Below, in pieces: positions 33,455 through 43,704 of a stretch of DNA of 64,000 bases. The position numbers and the translations under genes were made by a program. A model generated the notes under the pieces. It did no database searches. It was not told the origin of the DNA and was given only the letters and a program-made list of their open reading frames with translations. Position 1 is the first letter of the stretch, and every line of letters starts with the position of its first letter. Source of the stretch: Prauserella flavalba (GTDB taxonomy: Bacteria > Actinomycetota > Actinomycetes > Mycobacteriales > Pseudonocardiaceae); assembly GCF_003202235.1 (NCBI RefSeq), contig NZ_MASU01000022.1, forward strand, positions 62,001-126,000. Reading direction: 5' to 3'.

Positions 33455-35539
33455 CTACTTGCCGTGGCAGTCCCGGACCACCGCAAGCACCTCCGCACCG
33501 AAGCGGTCGAGCTTCGTCGCGCCGATGCCCGAGATCGAGACCAGGGCGCTGTCGTCAGTGGGTCGTTGCTCGGCGATGGCCACGAGCGTGGCGTCGGTGA
33601 AGACCACGAAGGCGGGCACCTTCAGCTCCCGGGCTCGCTCGACGCGCCACTCCTTGAGTCGCGCGAGCAGTTCCTCGTCCACGTCGGCGGGACACTTGCC
33701 GCAGCGGCCGAGCTTGATCTCCATCGTGGCGATGAGCGGACCGCCGCAGATTCGGCAGCGCGCCTTGAGCGCCGTCTGTTTCTGCGACCGTGCGACACGG
33801 GCGGCGGGGTGGTCCTCAGGAATCAGCCCGTAGAGGAACCGGCTCCGCCTCCGGTTGCGCCTGCCGTCGGGGTTGCGCGCCAGCGCCCACGTGAGCGACA
33901 GGTACTCCCGGGCCCGGGTCACCCCGACGTAGAAGAGCCTGCGCTCCTCCTCGATGGCCTCGTCGTTGCCGTCGGCGTGCTGGATCGGCATCGTGCCCTC
34001 TGCGAGACCGACCAGGAAGACGGCATCCCACTCGAGGCCCTTGGCGGCGTGAAGGGAAGCCAGCGTGACCCCTTCGACCGTGGGTGGGTGTTGCGCTGCC
34101 GCACGCTGGTCGAGTTCCGCGACGAACCGGCCGAGCGTTGCGCCTCCCGTCGTCGCCGCCAGTTCCTCGGCGAGCTCGACAAGAGCGAGCAAGGCATCCC
34201 AGCGTTCTTTCGCCGCACCACCCGACGGCGGTTGCTCCGTGAGACCGACATCGGCCAGCACCCGGCGGACGAGGTCGACGAGATCACCATCCGGCTCGCC
34301 CGCGGCCGCGGTGCGCAGGGCGGCCATCGCCTGGCGTACCTCGCGGCGGGAGAAGAATCGCTCGCCGCCGCGAACGAGGTAGGGAATGCCCACTTCGGAC
34401 AGGGCCTGCTCGTACGCCTCCGACTGCGCGTTCACGCGGTACAGGACTGCGATCTCACTGGCGGGCACACCGGCGTCACGCAGCTCGCGGATGCGGCCTG
34501 CGACCGCCGCGGCCTCGGCGACCTCGTCGTCGTATTCGGCGAAGCGGGGTGGCGGCCCGTCCGGGCGCTGACCGACAAGGTCCAGTCGCGACCCGGCGGG
34601 ACGTCCCCGCGCGGCACCGATCACACGGTTGGCCAGTGCGACGACCTGGGGCGTGGACCGGTAGTCGCGTTCGAGCCGGACGACGGTCGCTTCAGGGAAC
34701 CGGCGGGTGAAGTCGAGCAGTGGGCGGGGGGACGCGCCGCCGAAGGAGTAGATCGTCTGGTTGGCGTCCCCCACGACCGTGAGGTCGTCGCGCCCGCCGA
34801 GCCAGGCGTCGAGCAGCCGTTGCTGTGCAGGCGTGACGTCCTGATACTCGTCGACGACGAAGCAGCGGTACCGGTCGCGGAACTCCTCGGCGACGGCCTT
34901 GTGTTCCTCGAGTGCGGCGGTGGTGTGCAGGAGCAGATCGTCGAAATCGAGGAGCTGGGCGTTGTTCTTGAGTTGCTCGTAGGTGCGGTACAGCTCGGCG
35001 AGCCGGCCGGGCGCTTCGGGCACGTCCCGGTTCAGCCGGGAGACCACGGCCGGGTAGTCGTCGGGGCTGACGAGCGAAGCCTTGGCCCATTCGATCTCGC
35101 TCGCCAGGTCGCGCAGCACTTCCACCTCGGTGGGCATGCCCAGCCGGTTCGCGGCCTGCCCGACGAGCCGGAGCTTGTTCCCTTCGATCAGGTCCCACTG
35201 CCGGTCACCGACTACCCGTGGCCAGAAATAGCGGAGCTGGCGCAGAGCGGCGGCGTGGAACGTGCGAGCCTGCGCGGCCTCGACGCCGAGCTGGCGCAGC
35301 CGGGTGCGCATCTCCCCCGCGGCACGAGCGGTGAACGTGACGGCAAGGACCTGACCTGCGGATACATGTCCGGAGCGGACGAGGTGGGCGATGCGGTGGG
35401 TGATGGTCCTGGTCTTGCCGGTGCCGGCTCCGGCGAGCACGCACACCGGTCCCCTCGGAGCGGTGGCAGCGGCCCGCTGTTCGGGGTCCAGACCCTCGAG
35501 CAGGTCCGGACGACGGTTCGACTCAAGCGCGCTACCCAC
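33455..35539 (-). CDS. uvrD2: ATP-dependent DNA helicase UvrD2
   Basis: 694 residues: SF1A helicase core with Walker [15 protein letters not shown], motif II DEYQD, motif [19 protein letters not shown] and [11 protein letters not shown], then a tetracysteine zinc site (CRICGG, CGKC) and a C-terminal HRDC domain. This arrangement is that of actinobacterial UvrD2, a 3'-5' helicase of DNA repair. The GTG at 35539 gives the family N-terminus; the open frame upstream is spurious. It lies upstream of whiB7 and divergent from the DUF4191 gene 66 bases away. Confidence 0.95.
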   Translation of the reverse strand: MGSALESNRRPDLLEGLDPEQRAAATAPRGPVCVLAGAGTGKTRTITHRIAHLVRSGHVSAGQVLAVTFTARAAGEMRTRLRQLGVEAAQARTFHAAALRQLRYFWPRVVGDRQWDLIEGNKLRLVGQAANRLGMPTEVEVLRDLASEIEWAKASLVSPDDYPAVVSRLNRDVPEAPGRLAELYRTYEQLKNNAQLLDFDDLLLHTTAALEEHKAVAEEFRDRYRCFVVDEYQDVTPAQQRLLDAWLGGRDDLTVVGDANQTIYSFGGASPRPLLDFTRRFPEATVVRLERDYRSTPQVVALANRVIGAARGRPAGSRLDLVGQRPDGPPPRFAEYDDEVAEAAAVAGRIRELRDAGVPASEIAVLYRVNAQSEAYEQALSEVGIPYLVRGGERFFSRREVRQAMAALRTAAAGEPDGDLVDLVRRVLADVGLTEQPPSGGAAKERWDALLALVELAEELAATTGGATLGRFVAELDQRAAAQHPPTVEGVTLASLHAAKGLEWDAVFLVGLAEGTMPIQHADGNDEAIEEERRLFYVGVTRAREYLSLTWALARNPDGRRNRRRSRFLYGLIPEDHPAARVARSQKQTALKARCRICGGPLIATMEIKLGRCGKCPADVDEELLARLKEWRVERARELKVPAFVVFTDATLVAIAEQRPTDDSALVSISGIGATKLDRFGAEVLAVVRDCHGK

Positions 35540-35605
35540 GGCCGCATCCTCGCAGAGGGGACCGACAGAGCCGCGTCCGCCTGGCCGCCCGTATCCTGGT
35601 TGATT

Positions 35606-36334
35606 ATGGCGGAGAAGCTGGACAAAGAGGCTGCCAAGCAGGCCAAGAAGGAGAAGCGCGCGGCCAGCAAGGCCAGGCGCGGCCAGATCTTCCAAGCGTT
35701 CAAGATGCAACGCAAGGAGGACAAGGCCCTGATCCCGTGGATGCTGGGCTCGTTCCTGGTCGTCGCGGGTGTCGCGTTCGGGATCGGGTGGCTCCTGGGC
35801 ATCCCGTGGCTGCTGCTACCGATCGGAATCATGCTCGGCCTGCTGGCTGCGGTGATCATCTTTGGGCGCCGGGTCCAGAAGAACGTCTTCAGCAAAGCGG
35901 AGGGCCAGCCGGGCGCCGCGGCGTGGGCCTTGGACAACCTGCGCGGACGCTGGCGGGTGACGCAGACCGTGGCGGCGACGACGCAGCTCGACGCCGTGCA
36001 CCGGGTTCTGGGTGGGCCGGGCGTGATCCTGGTGGCGGAGGGGGCGCCGCACCGGGTGAAGAACCTGCTCGCGCAGGAGAAGAAGCGGATCTCCCGGCTC
36101 GTCGGCGAAACGCCGATCTACGACATCACCGTCGGCAACGACGAAGGCCAGGTTCCGCTGCGCAAGCTGCAGAACTACATGATGAAGCTGCCGCGCAACC
36201 TGAAGCCCCGCCAGATCGACGCACTCGAGGCGAAGCTTGCTGCTCTCGGCAACCGGGGCGCAGCGTTGCCGAAGGGCCCGATGCCGCAGGGCGCGAAGAT
36301 GCGCAACGTCCAGCGCACCATCCGCCGCCGCTGA
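35606..36334 (+). CDS. DUF4191 membrane protein
   Basis: 242 residues. A lysine-rich coiled N-terminus ([21 protein letters not shown]), a membrane hairpin (about 47-95), and a cytoplasmic C-terminal domain with [21 protein letters not shown]. This is the DUF4191 family, conserved in actinobacteria and without known function. ATG 35606 lies divergent to uvrD2. A family A palindromic repeat follows the stop by about 30 bases. Confidence 0.85.
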   Translation: MAEKLDKEAAKQAKKEKRAASKARRGQIFQAFKMQRKEDKALIPWMLGSFLVVAGVAFGIGWLLGIPWLLLPIGIMLGLLAAVIIFGRRVQKNVFSKAEGQPGAAAWALDNLRGRWRVTQTVAATTQLDAVHRVLGGPGVILVAEGAPHRVKNLLAQEKKRISRLVGETPIYDITVGNDEGQVPLRKLQNYMMKLPRNLKPRQIDALEAKLAALGNRGAALPKGPMPQGAKMRNVQRTIRRR

Positions 36335-36367
36335 CCGTCCCCCGCCTCACCTCCTCCTTCCGCACCG

Positions 36368-36421
36368 GGTGAGCAAGGGAGCTTTACTCCGTTCGGCGCG
36401 AGCAAAGCTCCCTTGCTCACC
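36368..36421. repeat. nested palindromic repeat (family A, copy 3)
   Basis: Same plan as copies 1 and 2 but more diverged (outer pair GGTGAGC/GCTCACC, loop GTTCGGCGC). Compensating changes in both outer arms keep the pairing intact. Confidence 0.8.
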
Positions 36422-36465
36422 GCGACGGCGCGGAAACTGTCGGTGGTCGTCGGCATCATGGGCGC

Positions 36466-37431
36466 GTGGTACGAAGACGCGTGTTCGAGCACGATGACCT
36501 GCTGCGACGCTTCCCGGGAGGCGTCGCCCCGCGGGCGGCCCTGGTCGCTCTCGGCATGTCTCATTCCGCCATCTCCCGGCGTTGCCGCGCGAACGGCCCG
36601 TGGCGCAGGCTCATGCTGGGCGTGGTCATGCTCACCAACGGCACGCCCACGCGCTACCAGCTCGGCAGGGCCGCTCTCGTCCACGCCGGTGCCGACGCGA
36701 TGATCACCGGCGTCGAGGCGGCCCGCATCCACGGCGTCCGCCGCCTGCCTCCGGACTCGCGGGTGCACGTCCTGATCCCCCACACACGCCGCGTTGCCAC
36801 GCGCGGCTTCGCCGTGGTCGAACGCACGATCCACCTGCCCGAACCGCTTGTGATCAACGGCTTGCCGGTGGCTCCGCTCGCCCGCGCATTGATCGACGCG
36901 GCACATCGGATGGACAAGCTGAGCGACGTCCGAGCGATGATCACCGACGCCGTTCAGCGACAGCTCTGCCATCCTCGGGAGCTACGGCACGAGCTCGAGC
37001 AAGGCACGACGATCGGCTCCGCGCTGCCCCGTATCGTGGTTGAGGAGATGGACCGCGGCGTCCGCGCGGCCGCACGCGCCTGGGCCGCGCAGGTCGGCAG
37101 GCAGAGCAAGCTGCCGGAACCCCAGTGGAATGTCGAGCTCCGCGATGGTTTTGGTGCGCTACTCGGCGTCGCCGACGCCTACTGGCCGGACATCGGCCTC
37201 GCCTGGGCGGTCGATGCGCCGGACTTCCGTCTCGATCCGACCGGCTACGGCAGGGCCACTCGGGAACGTGCCAGGCTGGCGGCCGCCGGCGTGGTCGTCG
37301 TGCACACTCCACCGGTCCAGCTGCGGAACGATCCGGCGGCAGTGGTCTCCGACCTGCGCGCCGGCTACGTGCGGGCCGTCAGCAGACCACCGCCCGACGT
37401 GCGGACACGACTGGGTCGCGCCGCGGCGTGA
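36466..37431 (+). CDS. AbiEi/DUF559-like hypothetical protein, paralogue 2
   Basis: 321 residues, same plan as the protein at 30181-31122. An AbiEi-like winged helix region (ISRRCRANGPWRRLMLGVVML, TGVEAARIHGVRRLP) is followed by a DUF559-like domain (VADAYWPDIGLAWAVDAPDF, AAAGVVVVHTPPVQLR). In related proteins the second block usually reads EVDSREWH; here the glutamate is alanine and the histidine arginine, so the nuclease site looks lost. Function unknown. It is encoded after a palindromic repeat and converges on the RDD gene. Confidence 0.65.
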   Translation: MVRRRVFEHDDLLRRFPGGVAPRAALVALGMSHSAISRRCRANGPWRRLMLGVVMLTNGTPTRYQLGRAALVHAGADAMITGVEAARIHGVRRLPPDSRVHVLIPHTRRVATRGFAVVERTIHLPEPLVINGLPVAPLARALIDAAHRMDKLSDVRAMITDAVQRQLCHPRELRHELEQGTTIGSALPRIVVEEMDRGVRAAARAWAAQVGRQSKLPEPQWNVELRDGFGALLGVADAYWPDIGLAWAVDAPDFRLDPTGYGRATRERARLAAAGVVVVHTPPVQLRNDPAAVVSDLRAGYVRAVSRPPPDVRTRLGRAAA

Positions 37432-37437
37432 CCTCCG

Positions 37438-37923
37438 TCAGCGCAGCCGGACCACGACCGTGCCGGTCAGCCGGTCGTGCCAGCCGCGGTTGTCGGCGTT
37501 CCGCACGGCCGCGGGCAGGATGAGGAAGGTCAGCGCTCCGCGGACGACCGCACGCCACAGTCCGGGTATGCCCGCTCCGTCGAGCCTCCCGACCCGGATG
37601 CCGCAGGCGGCCATGCCGGGAGTGAAGCCGAAGAACGCGGCGGGCACGATCGTGATCACCGCCCATACGGCGAGTGACCACAGGTTGTACTCCTGCATCA
37701 CGGCTACGTTCGAGTAGTCGGGACGGACGAAAAGGGCGGTGAGGAGCGACGCCACGATCAGGTCGACCACGAGTGCGAGGAAACGGCGCCCACTCCCCGC
37801 GGCCGCTCCTGGGCCGTCCTCGGGCAGCCCCAGGTGTTCACCCGGCCATCGCGGGGGTTCGCGGTCGGCGTTCTCACCAGCTGCGGCGAGCGACGTAAGC
37901 CACTCTCCGGTCCATCTAGCCAC
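37438..37923 (-). CDS. RDD family membrane protein
   Basis: 161 residues, with an R..D..D-type core in three membrane helices (RRFLALVVDLIVASLLTALF, WAVITIVPAAFFGFTPG, LTFLILPAAVRNADNRGWHD). The N-terminal MARWTGEWL-like start at GTG 37923 is typical of the copies found beside glnA in related genera; the frame is open further upstream but without support. Membrane role unknown. Divergent from glnA, so the GlnR-type operator lies between the two genes. Confidence 0.82.
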   Translation of the reverse strand: MARWTGEWLTSLAAAGENADREPPRWPGEHLGLPEDGPGAAAGSGRRFLALVVDLIVASLLTALFVRPDYSNVAVMQEYNLWSLAVWAVITIVPAAFFGFTPGMAACGIRVGRLDGAGIPGLWRAVVRGALTFLILPAAVRNADNRGWHDRLTGTVVVRLR

Positions 37924-38000
37924 CTGACCAGGGTATGTCGGTGGCGTCACCGGCATGGCGCCTGGTCTCCTATCCGAAAGATGCGATATCCGCCCACCCG

Positions 38001-38038
38001 TTAACACCGGCGAAACATTCGGGTGACGGTCGGGCAAC
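38001..38038 (+). promoter_or_regulatory. GlnR-type double operator upstream of glnA
   Basis: Four 5-mers at exact 11-base spacing: TTAAC 38001, GAAAC 38012, GTGAC 38023, GCAAC 38034, each followed by six bases. This is the a-b-a-b pattern described for actinobacterial GlnR. A -10 TAGCGT lies at 38049-38054, so GlnR would bind just upstream and activate glnA. Confidence 0.75.
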
Positions 38039-38106
38039 ACCGCGCTTCTAGCGTGAGCCGAAGTGAGTACTGCCGCACGAGCTCGAACATGAAGGAGTCA
38101 CCGAGG

Positions 38107-39531
38107 GTGTCCACTACTCCAGACGATGTCCTGCGTCTGATCGCCGACGAGGACGTGCAATTTGTCGACGTGAGGTTCTGTGACCTGCCGGGCATCATGC
38201 AGCACTTCACCGTCCCGGCCAAGTCTTTCGACGCGGACGCGTTCGAAGAGGGTCTCGCCTTCGACGGCTCCTCGGTGCGCGGCTTCCAGTCGATCCACGA
38301 GTCGGACATGCTGCTGCTGCCGGACGCCGCCACCGCGCGGATCGACCCGTTCCGGAAGCACAAGACCCTGTCGCTGAACTTCTTCGTGCACGACCCGTTC
38401 ACTCGCGAGGCCTACAGCCGCGACCCTCGTAACATCGCGCGCAAGGCCGAGCAGTACGTCGCCGAGTCCGGCATCGCCGACACGGTGTTCTTCGGCCCGG
38501 AGGCCGAGTTCTACACCTTCGACTCGGTGCGCTTCGACTCGACCGAGCACGGCAGCTTCCACGAGATCGACTCGGTCGAGGGCTGGTGGAACACGGGCCG
38601 CGAGGAAGAGGGCGGCAACAAGGGCTACAAGACCAAGTTCAAGGGTGGCTACTTCCCCGTGCCGCCGGTCGACCACTTCGCCGACCTGCGTGACGACATC
38701 GTCGCGAACCTGGTCGCCTCGGGCTTCGAGATCGAGCGCGCCCACCACGAGGTCGGCACCGCCGGCCAGGCGGAGATCAACTACAAGTTCAACACGCTGC
38801 TGCACGCTGCGGACGACCTGCAGCTGTTCAAGTACATCGTGAAGAACACCGCCTTCGCCCAGGGCAAGACGGCCACGTTCATGCCGAAGCCGCTCTTCGG
38901 TGACAACGGCTCGGGCATGCACTGCCACCAGTCGCTGTGGAAGGACGGCGAGCCGCTGTTCTACGACGAGTCCGGTTACGCGGGCCTGTCCGACACGGCG
39001 CGTCACTACATCGGCGGCATCCTGGCCCACGCCCCCAGCCTGCTGGCCTTCACCAACCCGACCGTGAACTCGTACCACCGGCTCGTGCCGGGCTTCGAGG
39101 CACCGGTCAGCCTGGTGTACTCGCAGCGCAACCGCTCGGCCTGCGTGCGTATCCCGATCACCGGGAACAACGCGAAGGCCAAGCGCATCGAGTTCCGTTG
39201 CCCGGACTCGTCGGGTAACCCGTACCTGGCGTTCGCGGCGATGATGATGGCCGGCCTGGACGGCATCAAGAACAAGATCGAGCCGGCGGAGCCGATCGAC
39301 AAGGACCTCTACGAGCTGCCGCCCGAGGAGGCCAAGAACGTCAAGCTGGTTCCTGGTGACCTGGGCACCGTGCTCGACACGCTGGAAGCCGACCACGACT
39401 TCCTGCTCGAGGGTGGCGTCTTCACCCCCGACGTGATCGAGACGTGGATCAGCTTCAAGCGGGAGCACGAGATCGATCCGCTGCGCCTGCGCCCGCACCC
39501 GTACGAGTTCGCGCTCTACTACGACGTGTGA
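38107..39531 (+). CDS. glnA: glutamine synthetase type I
   Basis: 474 residues, full length. It makes glutamine from glutamate, ammonia and ATP as a cytoplasmic dodecamer. Recognised by [20 protein letters not shown], the [15 protein letters not shown]/metal loop, and the YELPPEE tyrosine near residue 400 that is the adenylylation site of the I-beta class. The start is GTG 38107 with GAAGGAG upstream. A GlnR-type operator precedes it and a strong hairpin follows. Confidence 0.98.
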   Translation: MSTTPDDVLRLIADEDVQFVDVRFCDLPGIMQHFTVPAKSFDADAFEEGLAFDGSSVRGFQSIHESDMLLLPDAATARIDPFRKHKTLSLNFFVHDPFTREAYSRDPRNIARKAEQYVAESGIADTVFFGPEAEFYTFDSVRFDSTEHGSFHEIDSVEGWWNTGREEEGGNKGYKTKFKGGYFPVPPVDHFADLRDDIVANLVASGFEIERAHHEVGTAGQAEINYKFNTLLHAADDLQLFKYIVKNTAFAQGKTATFMPKPLFGDNGSGMHCHQSLWKDGEPLFYDESGYAGLSDTARHYIGGILAHAPSLLAFTNPTVNSYHRLVPGFEAPVSLVYSQRNRSACVRIPITGNNAKAKRIEFRCPDSSGNPYLAFAAMMMAGLDGIKNKIEPAEPIDKDLYELPPEEAKNVKLVPGDLGTVLDTLEADHDFLLEGGVFTPDVIETWISFKREHEIDPLRLRPHPYEFALYYDV

Positions 39532-39577
39532 TGCGAAACCGGGTTTGACCTGGTAAAACGCCTGTTTTCGACCACCC

Positions 39578-39588
39578 CAGGCCGTCTA
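39578..39588 (+). repeat. candidate attachment-site core, left copy
   Basis: CAGGCCGTCTA, repeated exactly at 49042-49052. The segment between the two copies contains precisely the six-gene defence island. Weaker similarity continues rightward (GTCA-AG-G in both). Confidence 0.4.
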
Positions 39589-39612
39589 CAGGCCGTCATA
39601 GCGAAAAAACGC

Positions 39613-39641
39613 ACGCGGCCCCGCCATCGGCGGGGCCGCGT
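39613..39641 (+). terminator. glnA terminator
   Basis: ACGCGGCCCCGCC / GGCGGGGCCGCGT, a perfect 13-base stem with a three-base loop, about 80 bases after the glnA stop. The gap 39642-39814 contains A/T-rich promoter-like sequence (TTGACC 39740, TACTAT 39761) and no gene. Confidence 0.8.
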
Positions 39642-39814
39642 TGCGTGTACGAAGCGTAATCAGCACAGGTCAAGACCGGTGGCGCGACGACGGTCGGAGA
39701 TAGCCCACCCACCCCGATCGGGCGATCTCACTTGATTCTTGACCTAACGATCTTGCTTCTACTATTCGGCATGTCGCTCATCGGTCGGTCAGGCTCGTCT
39801 GCTTAACTCTACTC

Positions 39815-40558
39815 ATGGAGTCTTGGGACCCGGACGGGGTTGCGCGCCTGGAGTCGATTCGGGACATGCTGGGCGAGGTCGGCTTGACCGACTTCCTGCG
39901 GGAGGAGATCGGCGCGGTCTGGACCGCGAACCGGGACCGGCATGAGCCCGAGGAGCTCTACGATGACTCCTGGACCTTGGCTTCGCAGTCAAGTCGGAAC
40001 CTGGCGAATCGAATACTCGCCCGCGTTCAGGGCGATGATCGGTGGCGATCGGCCGGCGTGTCCGCGTCGAAGGAACACAACGCCACCGTCCTGCACCTAC
40101 CGGGCTGCGAGATCCGCATGGTCAAGGCGCCCGCGCGGGCTGGTCGCCGACCTGGGTTTGCCAGCGATTTCGAGTGGTCCAGTGGAGCACGTTTGGACGC
40201 GGCCTCCCGAAACCACGCCGTGTATGCGGCGATGGCACCGATGCTGGGGATGGCTTCCCTGTTCGAGGTCGAACAGCCCGACGGCGTGCACCCGGTACAT
40301 GCCTGCCGCGACGTGTTCGCGGTATGGGCTGGCGACCTGACTTCGGGTTTGACCGCAGGTTGGTTCGGGCTGCCGACGACCGGCCCGGATCGGTGGATCG
40401 CCGTCGTCCCGGCATGGTGGGATGAGCCGAATCCCGGTTCGGTCAGTACGGACGAGGTCACGCCGCAGCCTGACAGTGGACCGTCTTTCGGGAGTGGCGT
40501 GGCCCCGACTCCGTCCGTCACGCTCAAGCCTCAGACGGGGAAGGGCAACCCGCAGTGA
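39815..40558 (+). CDS. hypothetical protein, partner of the XRE-ImmA protein
   Basis: 247 residues, soluble, no signal peptide. An aromatic-rich middle (FEWSSGARLDAASRNHAVYAAM, WAGDLTSGLTAGWFGLP) and a disordered Pro/Ser-rich tail. No family is recognised. Its stop overlaps the GTG of the next gene (GTGA), so it is made together with an XRE/ImmA protease. It is the first gene of the island and has no clear Shine-Dalgarno, so may be leaderless. A role as toxin, sensor or substrate of the protease is possible; none is shown. Confidence 0.55.
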   Translation: MESWDPDGVARLESIRDMLGEVGLTDFLREEIGAVWTANRDRHEPEELYDDSWTLASQSSRNLANRILARVQGDDRWRSAGVSASKEHNATVLHLPGCEIRMVKAPARAGRRPGFASDFEWSSGARLDAASRNHAVYAAMAPMLGMASLFEVEQPDGVHPVHACRDVFAVWAGDLTSGLTAGWFGLPTTGPDRWIAVVPAWWDEPNPGSVSTDEVTPQPDSGPSFGSGVAPTPSVTLKPQTGKGNPQ

Positions 40559-41697
40559 CTCCTGAGTCCGGCCCCGTCCTGCGCGCGCGTCGACGGCGGG
40601 CCACCGGAACCGTCGTGGATTTCGATGGAAGGCGCTTGTCTCTCGCCAGGCGTCTCCGGCGACTGCAACGGACGACGCTTGCGGCTAAGACCACCGTGAC
40701 CGCTGCCGCGATCACGCAGTTCGAGCGCGGCACCGCGCGCCCGACGAACGCCGTTGTTGCCGAACTGGCCCTGGCATTGGGGGTTCCCACAGACTTCTTC
40801 CGACAAGGCCGCCCCATCGAGCAGGTCCCCGCGAGCGCCGCACACTTCCGATCGCTTCGCGCGACCCCAGCCATCGCCCGCGATCAGGCGTTGGCCTTCG
40901 CCGAGATCGCCTTGGCGGTTGTGGACGTTCTTGAACAGTACGTCGACCTGCCCACCGTGACGGATATCGTCGAACCTGTCGACGGCGAGCCCACGTCTGA
41001 TCAGGTAGCCACCATAGCTGCGAACACACGCAAGAGACTGGGCGTCGAGCCTGGACCCGTACCTCATGTTGTGCGACTCCTGGAAGCCCACGGCATCGTC
41101 GTTCTCCGTCTTCTATCCGACGTCGACCCGCGAGTTGACGCATTTTCGACTGAAATCGGCCACCGACCTCTTGTGCTGCTCTCCCCCGCCAAGGATGACC
41201 GCGCCCGAAGCCGGTTTGACGCCGCGCACGAACTCGGTCACCTCGTCATGCACCAAGACGTCGAGCCCGGCTCGAAGATCATCGAAAGCCAGGCCCACCA
41301 GTTCGCGTCCGAGTTCCTCGCGCCAACTGCCGAACTCGAGCCTGACCTTCCCCGCAAGGTCGACTGGGACCTGCTTCTCCAGGCCAAGACCAAGTGGGGT
41401 ATCAGTTTGGCGGCGTTGGCATATCGCGCCCATTCCATCGGCCTGTGGAGCGAACACTCATACCGTCGGGCGAATCAGCACCTCGCCGTCCAGGGCTACC
41501 CCGAGCCTGGACCACTTGGACCTCCCGAATCGCCTTATCTACTCGGCGCCGCCACCGCGCTGCTATCAGACGCCGGCACAACGCTCGACCACCTCGCCGC
41601 GGCCAGCCGCCTGACGATCGACCAGATCAACGGCGTCGTGACCGCGGGCAGCGAGACGAAGCCGCGGCTCCGCGTCACCGTCACGCCGCAACCCTGA
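40555..41697 (+). CDS. XRE-type DNA-binding / ImmA-IrrE metallopeptidase fusion
   Basis: 380 residues. An N-terminal XRE helix-turn-helix (about 25-85; TVTAAAITQFERGTARPTNAVV) is joined to a COG2856 metalloprotease with HELGHLVMH near residue 224 and AHQFASEFLAP, the downstream glutamate block. In ImmA/IrrE systems the protease destroys a repressor to switch on a mobile element or stress genes. Here it is fused to its own DNA-binding domain and coupled to an unknown partner. Likely the regulator of the island. Confidence 0.82.
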   Translation: MTPESGPVLRARRRRATGTVVDFDGRRLSLARRLRRLQRTTLAAKTTVTAAAITQFERGTARPTNAVVAELALALGVPTDFFRQGRPIEQVPASAAHFRSLRATPAIARDQALAFAEIALAVVDVLEQYVDLPTVTDIVEPVDGEPTSDQVATIAANTRKRLGVEPGPVPHVVRLLEAHGIVVLRLLSDVDPRVDAFSTEIGHRPLVLLSPAKDDRARSRFDAAHELGHLVMHQDVEPGSKIIESQAHQFASEFLAPTAELEPDLPRKVDWDLLLQAKTKWGISLAALAYRAHSIGLWSEHSYRRANQHLAVQGYPEPGPLGPPESPYLLGAATALLSDAGTTLDHLAAASRLTIDQINGVVTAGSETKPRLRVTVTPQP

Positions 41698-41739
41698 CCA
41701 GCATCGCGATTCTCGGCTCGATCATTAACTGGAGGTTCT

Positions 41740-43704
41740 GTGCATCTCAGCCGCCTTGCGATCAGGGGGTTCAGGGCTGCAGCTGACGCTGAACTTCAGT
41801 GCCGTTTTCCTGGACGGTTCAGCTTGCTGGTGGGTGCCAACAACGTGGGTAAAACCACGGTCAGCGATGCCCTCTACCTGGCGCATCCGCAGGTGTTTCC
41901 ACGGCTGGGACGACCGCCCTCATCCACCCTTGGTGCTCCTCCACGCACGATCGAGGTGGAGTACGAGTACGCAACCGCGCCTGACGTCGAGGGGCCGCTC
42001 GGTCGCCTGCTGCATACTCAGAGCGGCGTCGATGCGAAGGGCGTAGCCACGACGTGGACCCGTGGACTCGGACGATCACTCGGTCAGATCGAGACCAGAG
42101 CTTTGGTCGCATCGCCACACCAGGACCTGTTCCGATTGATTTACCTGCCGGCGTACCGCAATCCGCTGGACGAGCTCGCGCGCCGGGAAGCTCGCATCCT
42201 GATCGAACTCTTGCGTGCGCAACAGCAACGGGCGAACGGCAGTAGGAACCTTGTAGGGCTGCGAAGCAAGGCGTCGGCCCTACTGGAGGCGCTCACCAGC
42301 GACGGTTTGATCAAAGCAGTCGAGGAACGCATCGATGGACATCTCGCGGCGCTCTCGGCCGGAGTCAGCCGCCAACACCCCTTCATCGGCGGTCAAGTCA
42401 TCGACGATGCGTACCTCGCTCGCGTGCTGGAGCTGCTGATCGGCGTCACCGACAATCGCCTCGACGCACGCCGACTCGAAATTTCCGGCCTGGGCTACAT
42501 CAACCTCCTGCACGTCGCCGTCACCTTGGCGGCCATCCCGGACCTGACTGCGAACGAAACAAGCACCTCCGACCACCCCGAAACCGACGAACAGCCCGTA
42601 CCTAACAAAGAACCCGCTTTCGGGCCTGGAGACGGTGCACTCGGGGACAACGGCCAAGACACAATCCAGGCACGTCAGCGGACCGCAAACGCCGACGCCG
42701 AGCGCGACTCCGAGGAAGACTCCTTCTTTCCGCCCAGCGCGTTCCACGCCACGGTCGTCATCGAGGAACCCGAGGCCCACCTCCATCCCCAACTCCAGCA
42801 CGGGCTCGTGCGGTACTTGCGCGCAGTGGCGCAAAGGCGACCAGAACTTCAGGTGATCTTGAGCAGCCACGCGACCGATATCATCACAACGTGCCGGCCC
42901 GAAGAGGTCGTTGTGTTGCGCCGCGACCACGTAGGCCGGCCAGTTGCTCGCACTATCGCCACGATTCCTATCGTCGGGCGCAACGAGGTCCTTCGGATGG
43001 CCCGTCTGCATCTCGACGCGACTCGGTCGGCGGCACTATTCGCGGAGCGGCTCGTTCTGGTTGAAGGCGTCACGGACGCCCTTCTCGTGCGACAATTCGG
43101 CCGCGCCTGGGCTGGCACAGATCTCGAACGGAAGGCGTTCATCGACGCGCTGACCATTGTGGTCATGGGCCATAAGGTCGGCTCGTGGCCCGTTCGCCTG
43201 CTCGCCACAAAAGAGTACGAGTTGGCGGATCGCGTGGCAGTCCTGCGAGATAGTGACCTTCCTTTCAATGAAGAACCCCGCCGCCCGGCGTGGCTGACAG
43301 ACCACGATGACAAGATAGTCGGCTTCTTCCCAAACCATCCAACGCTCGAACCCGCAGTGACGTCCGGGAATGAAGAAGCCATACTCGCCGCGCTCGCTTC
43401 CGTCGAACTGGAGCACCCCTCGCCAATCACACGTGAGTCGATTCACGAGCTGTTTCGCAGCGCCAGGAAAGCCAATAAGACGAACGGAACACCGGCAGTT
43501 CCCGCCGGACCTGGCGCATCCAAGAAGGGCGAGTTTGCGATGGCGCTCGCGGATATCCTTCTTGACCGCCTCGAAAAGCGGCTCAACGTGACGGTTCCGG
43601 ATCATATGACCGAGATGTTCACCTTTCTTTACGAGTCATACGTTGCAGAAGAAATCCCGGTACCTGTGACTGCGGAGCCCGGACTCGATGACCACAACAT
43701 CTAA
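41740..43704 (+). CDS. GajA-like OLD family ATPase-TOPRIM nuclease
   Basis: 654 residues. It starts at GTG 41740 with GGAGG upstream. ABC-type ATPase core: Walker [11 protein letters not shown] (32-40), Walker [13 protein letters not shown] (about 341), H-loop SSHAT (about 375). The C-terminal TOPRIM domain has [12 protein letters not shown] (about 441) and VLRDSDLP (about 503). This is the OLD nuclease plan; next to a UvrD-like helicase it matches the Gabija defence protein GajA. The linker at about 265-325 is long and acidic. It overlaps the helicase gene by 17 bases. Confidence 0.85.
   Translation: MHLSRLAIRGFRAAADAELQCRFPGRFSLLVGANNVGKTTVSDALYLAHPQVFPRLGRPPSSTLGAPPRTIEVEYEYATAPDVEGPLGRLLHTQSGVDAKGVATTWTRGLGRSLGQIETRALVASPHQDLFRLIYLPAYRNPLDELARREARILIELLRAQQQRANGSRNLVGLRSKASALLEALTSDGLIKAVEERIDGHLAALSAGVSRQHPFIGGQVIDDAYLARVLELLIGVTDNRLDARRLEISGLGYINLLHVAVTLAAIPDLTANETSTSDHPETDEQPVPNKEPAFGPGDGALGDNGQDTIQARQRTANADAERDSEEDSFFPPSAFHATVVIEEPEAHLHPQLQHGLVRYLRAVAQRRPELQVILSSHATDIITTCRPEEVVVLRRDHVGRPVARTIATIPIVGRNEVLRMARLHLDATRSAALFAERLVLVEGVTDALLVRQFGRAWAGTDLERKAFIDALTIVVMGHKVGSWPVRLLATKEYELADRVAVLRDSDLPFNEEPRRPAWLTDHDDKIVGFFPNHPTLEPAVTSGNEEAILAALASVELEHPSPITRESIHELFRSARKANKTNGTPAVPAGPGASKKGEFAMALADILLDRLEKRLNVTVPDHMTEMFTFLYESYVAEEIPVPVTAEPGLDDHNI

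Noticed and set aside
33443-36334. 963-aa rightward frame joining antisense uvrD2 to DUF4191
   Set aside because: Only the part from 35606 is coding; the rest is antisense to uvrD2.
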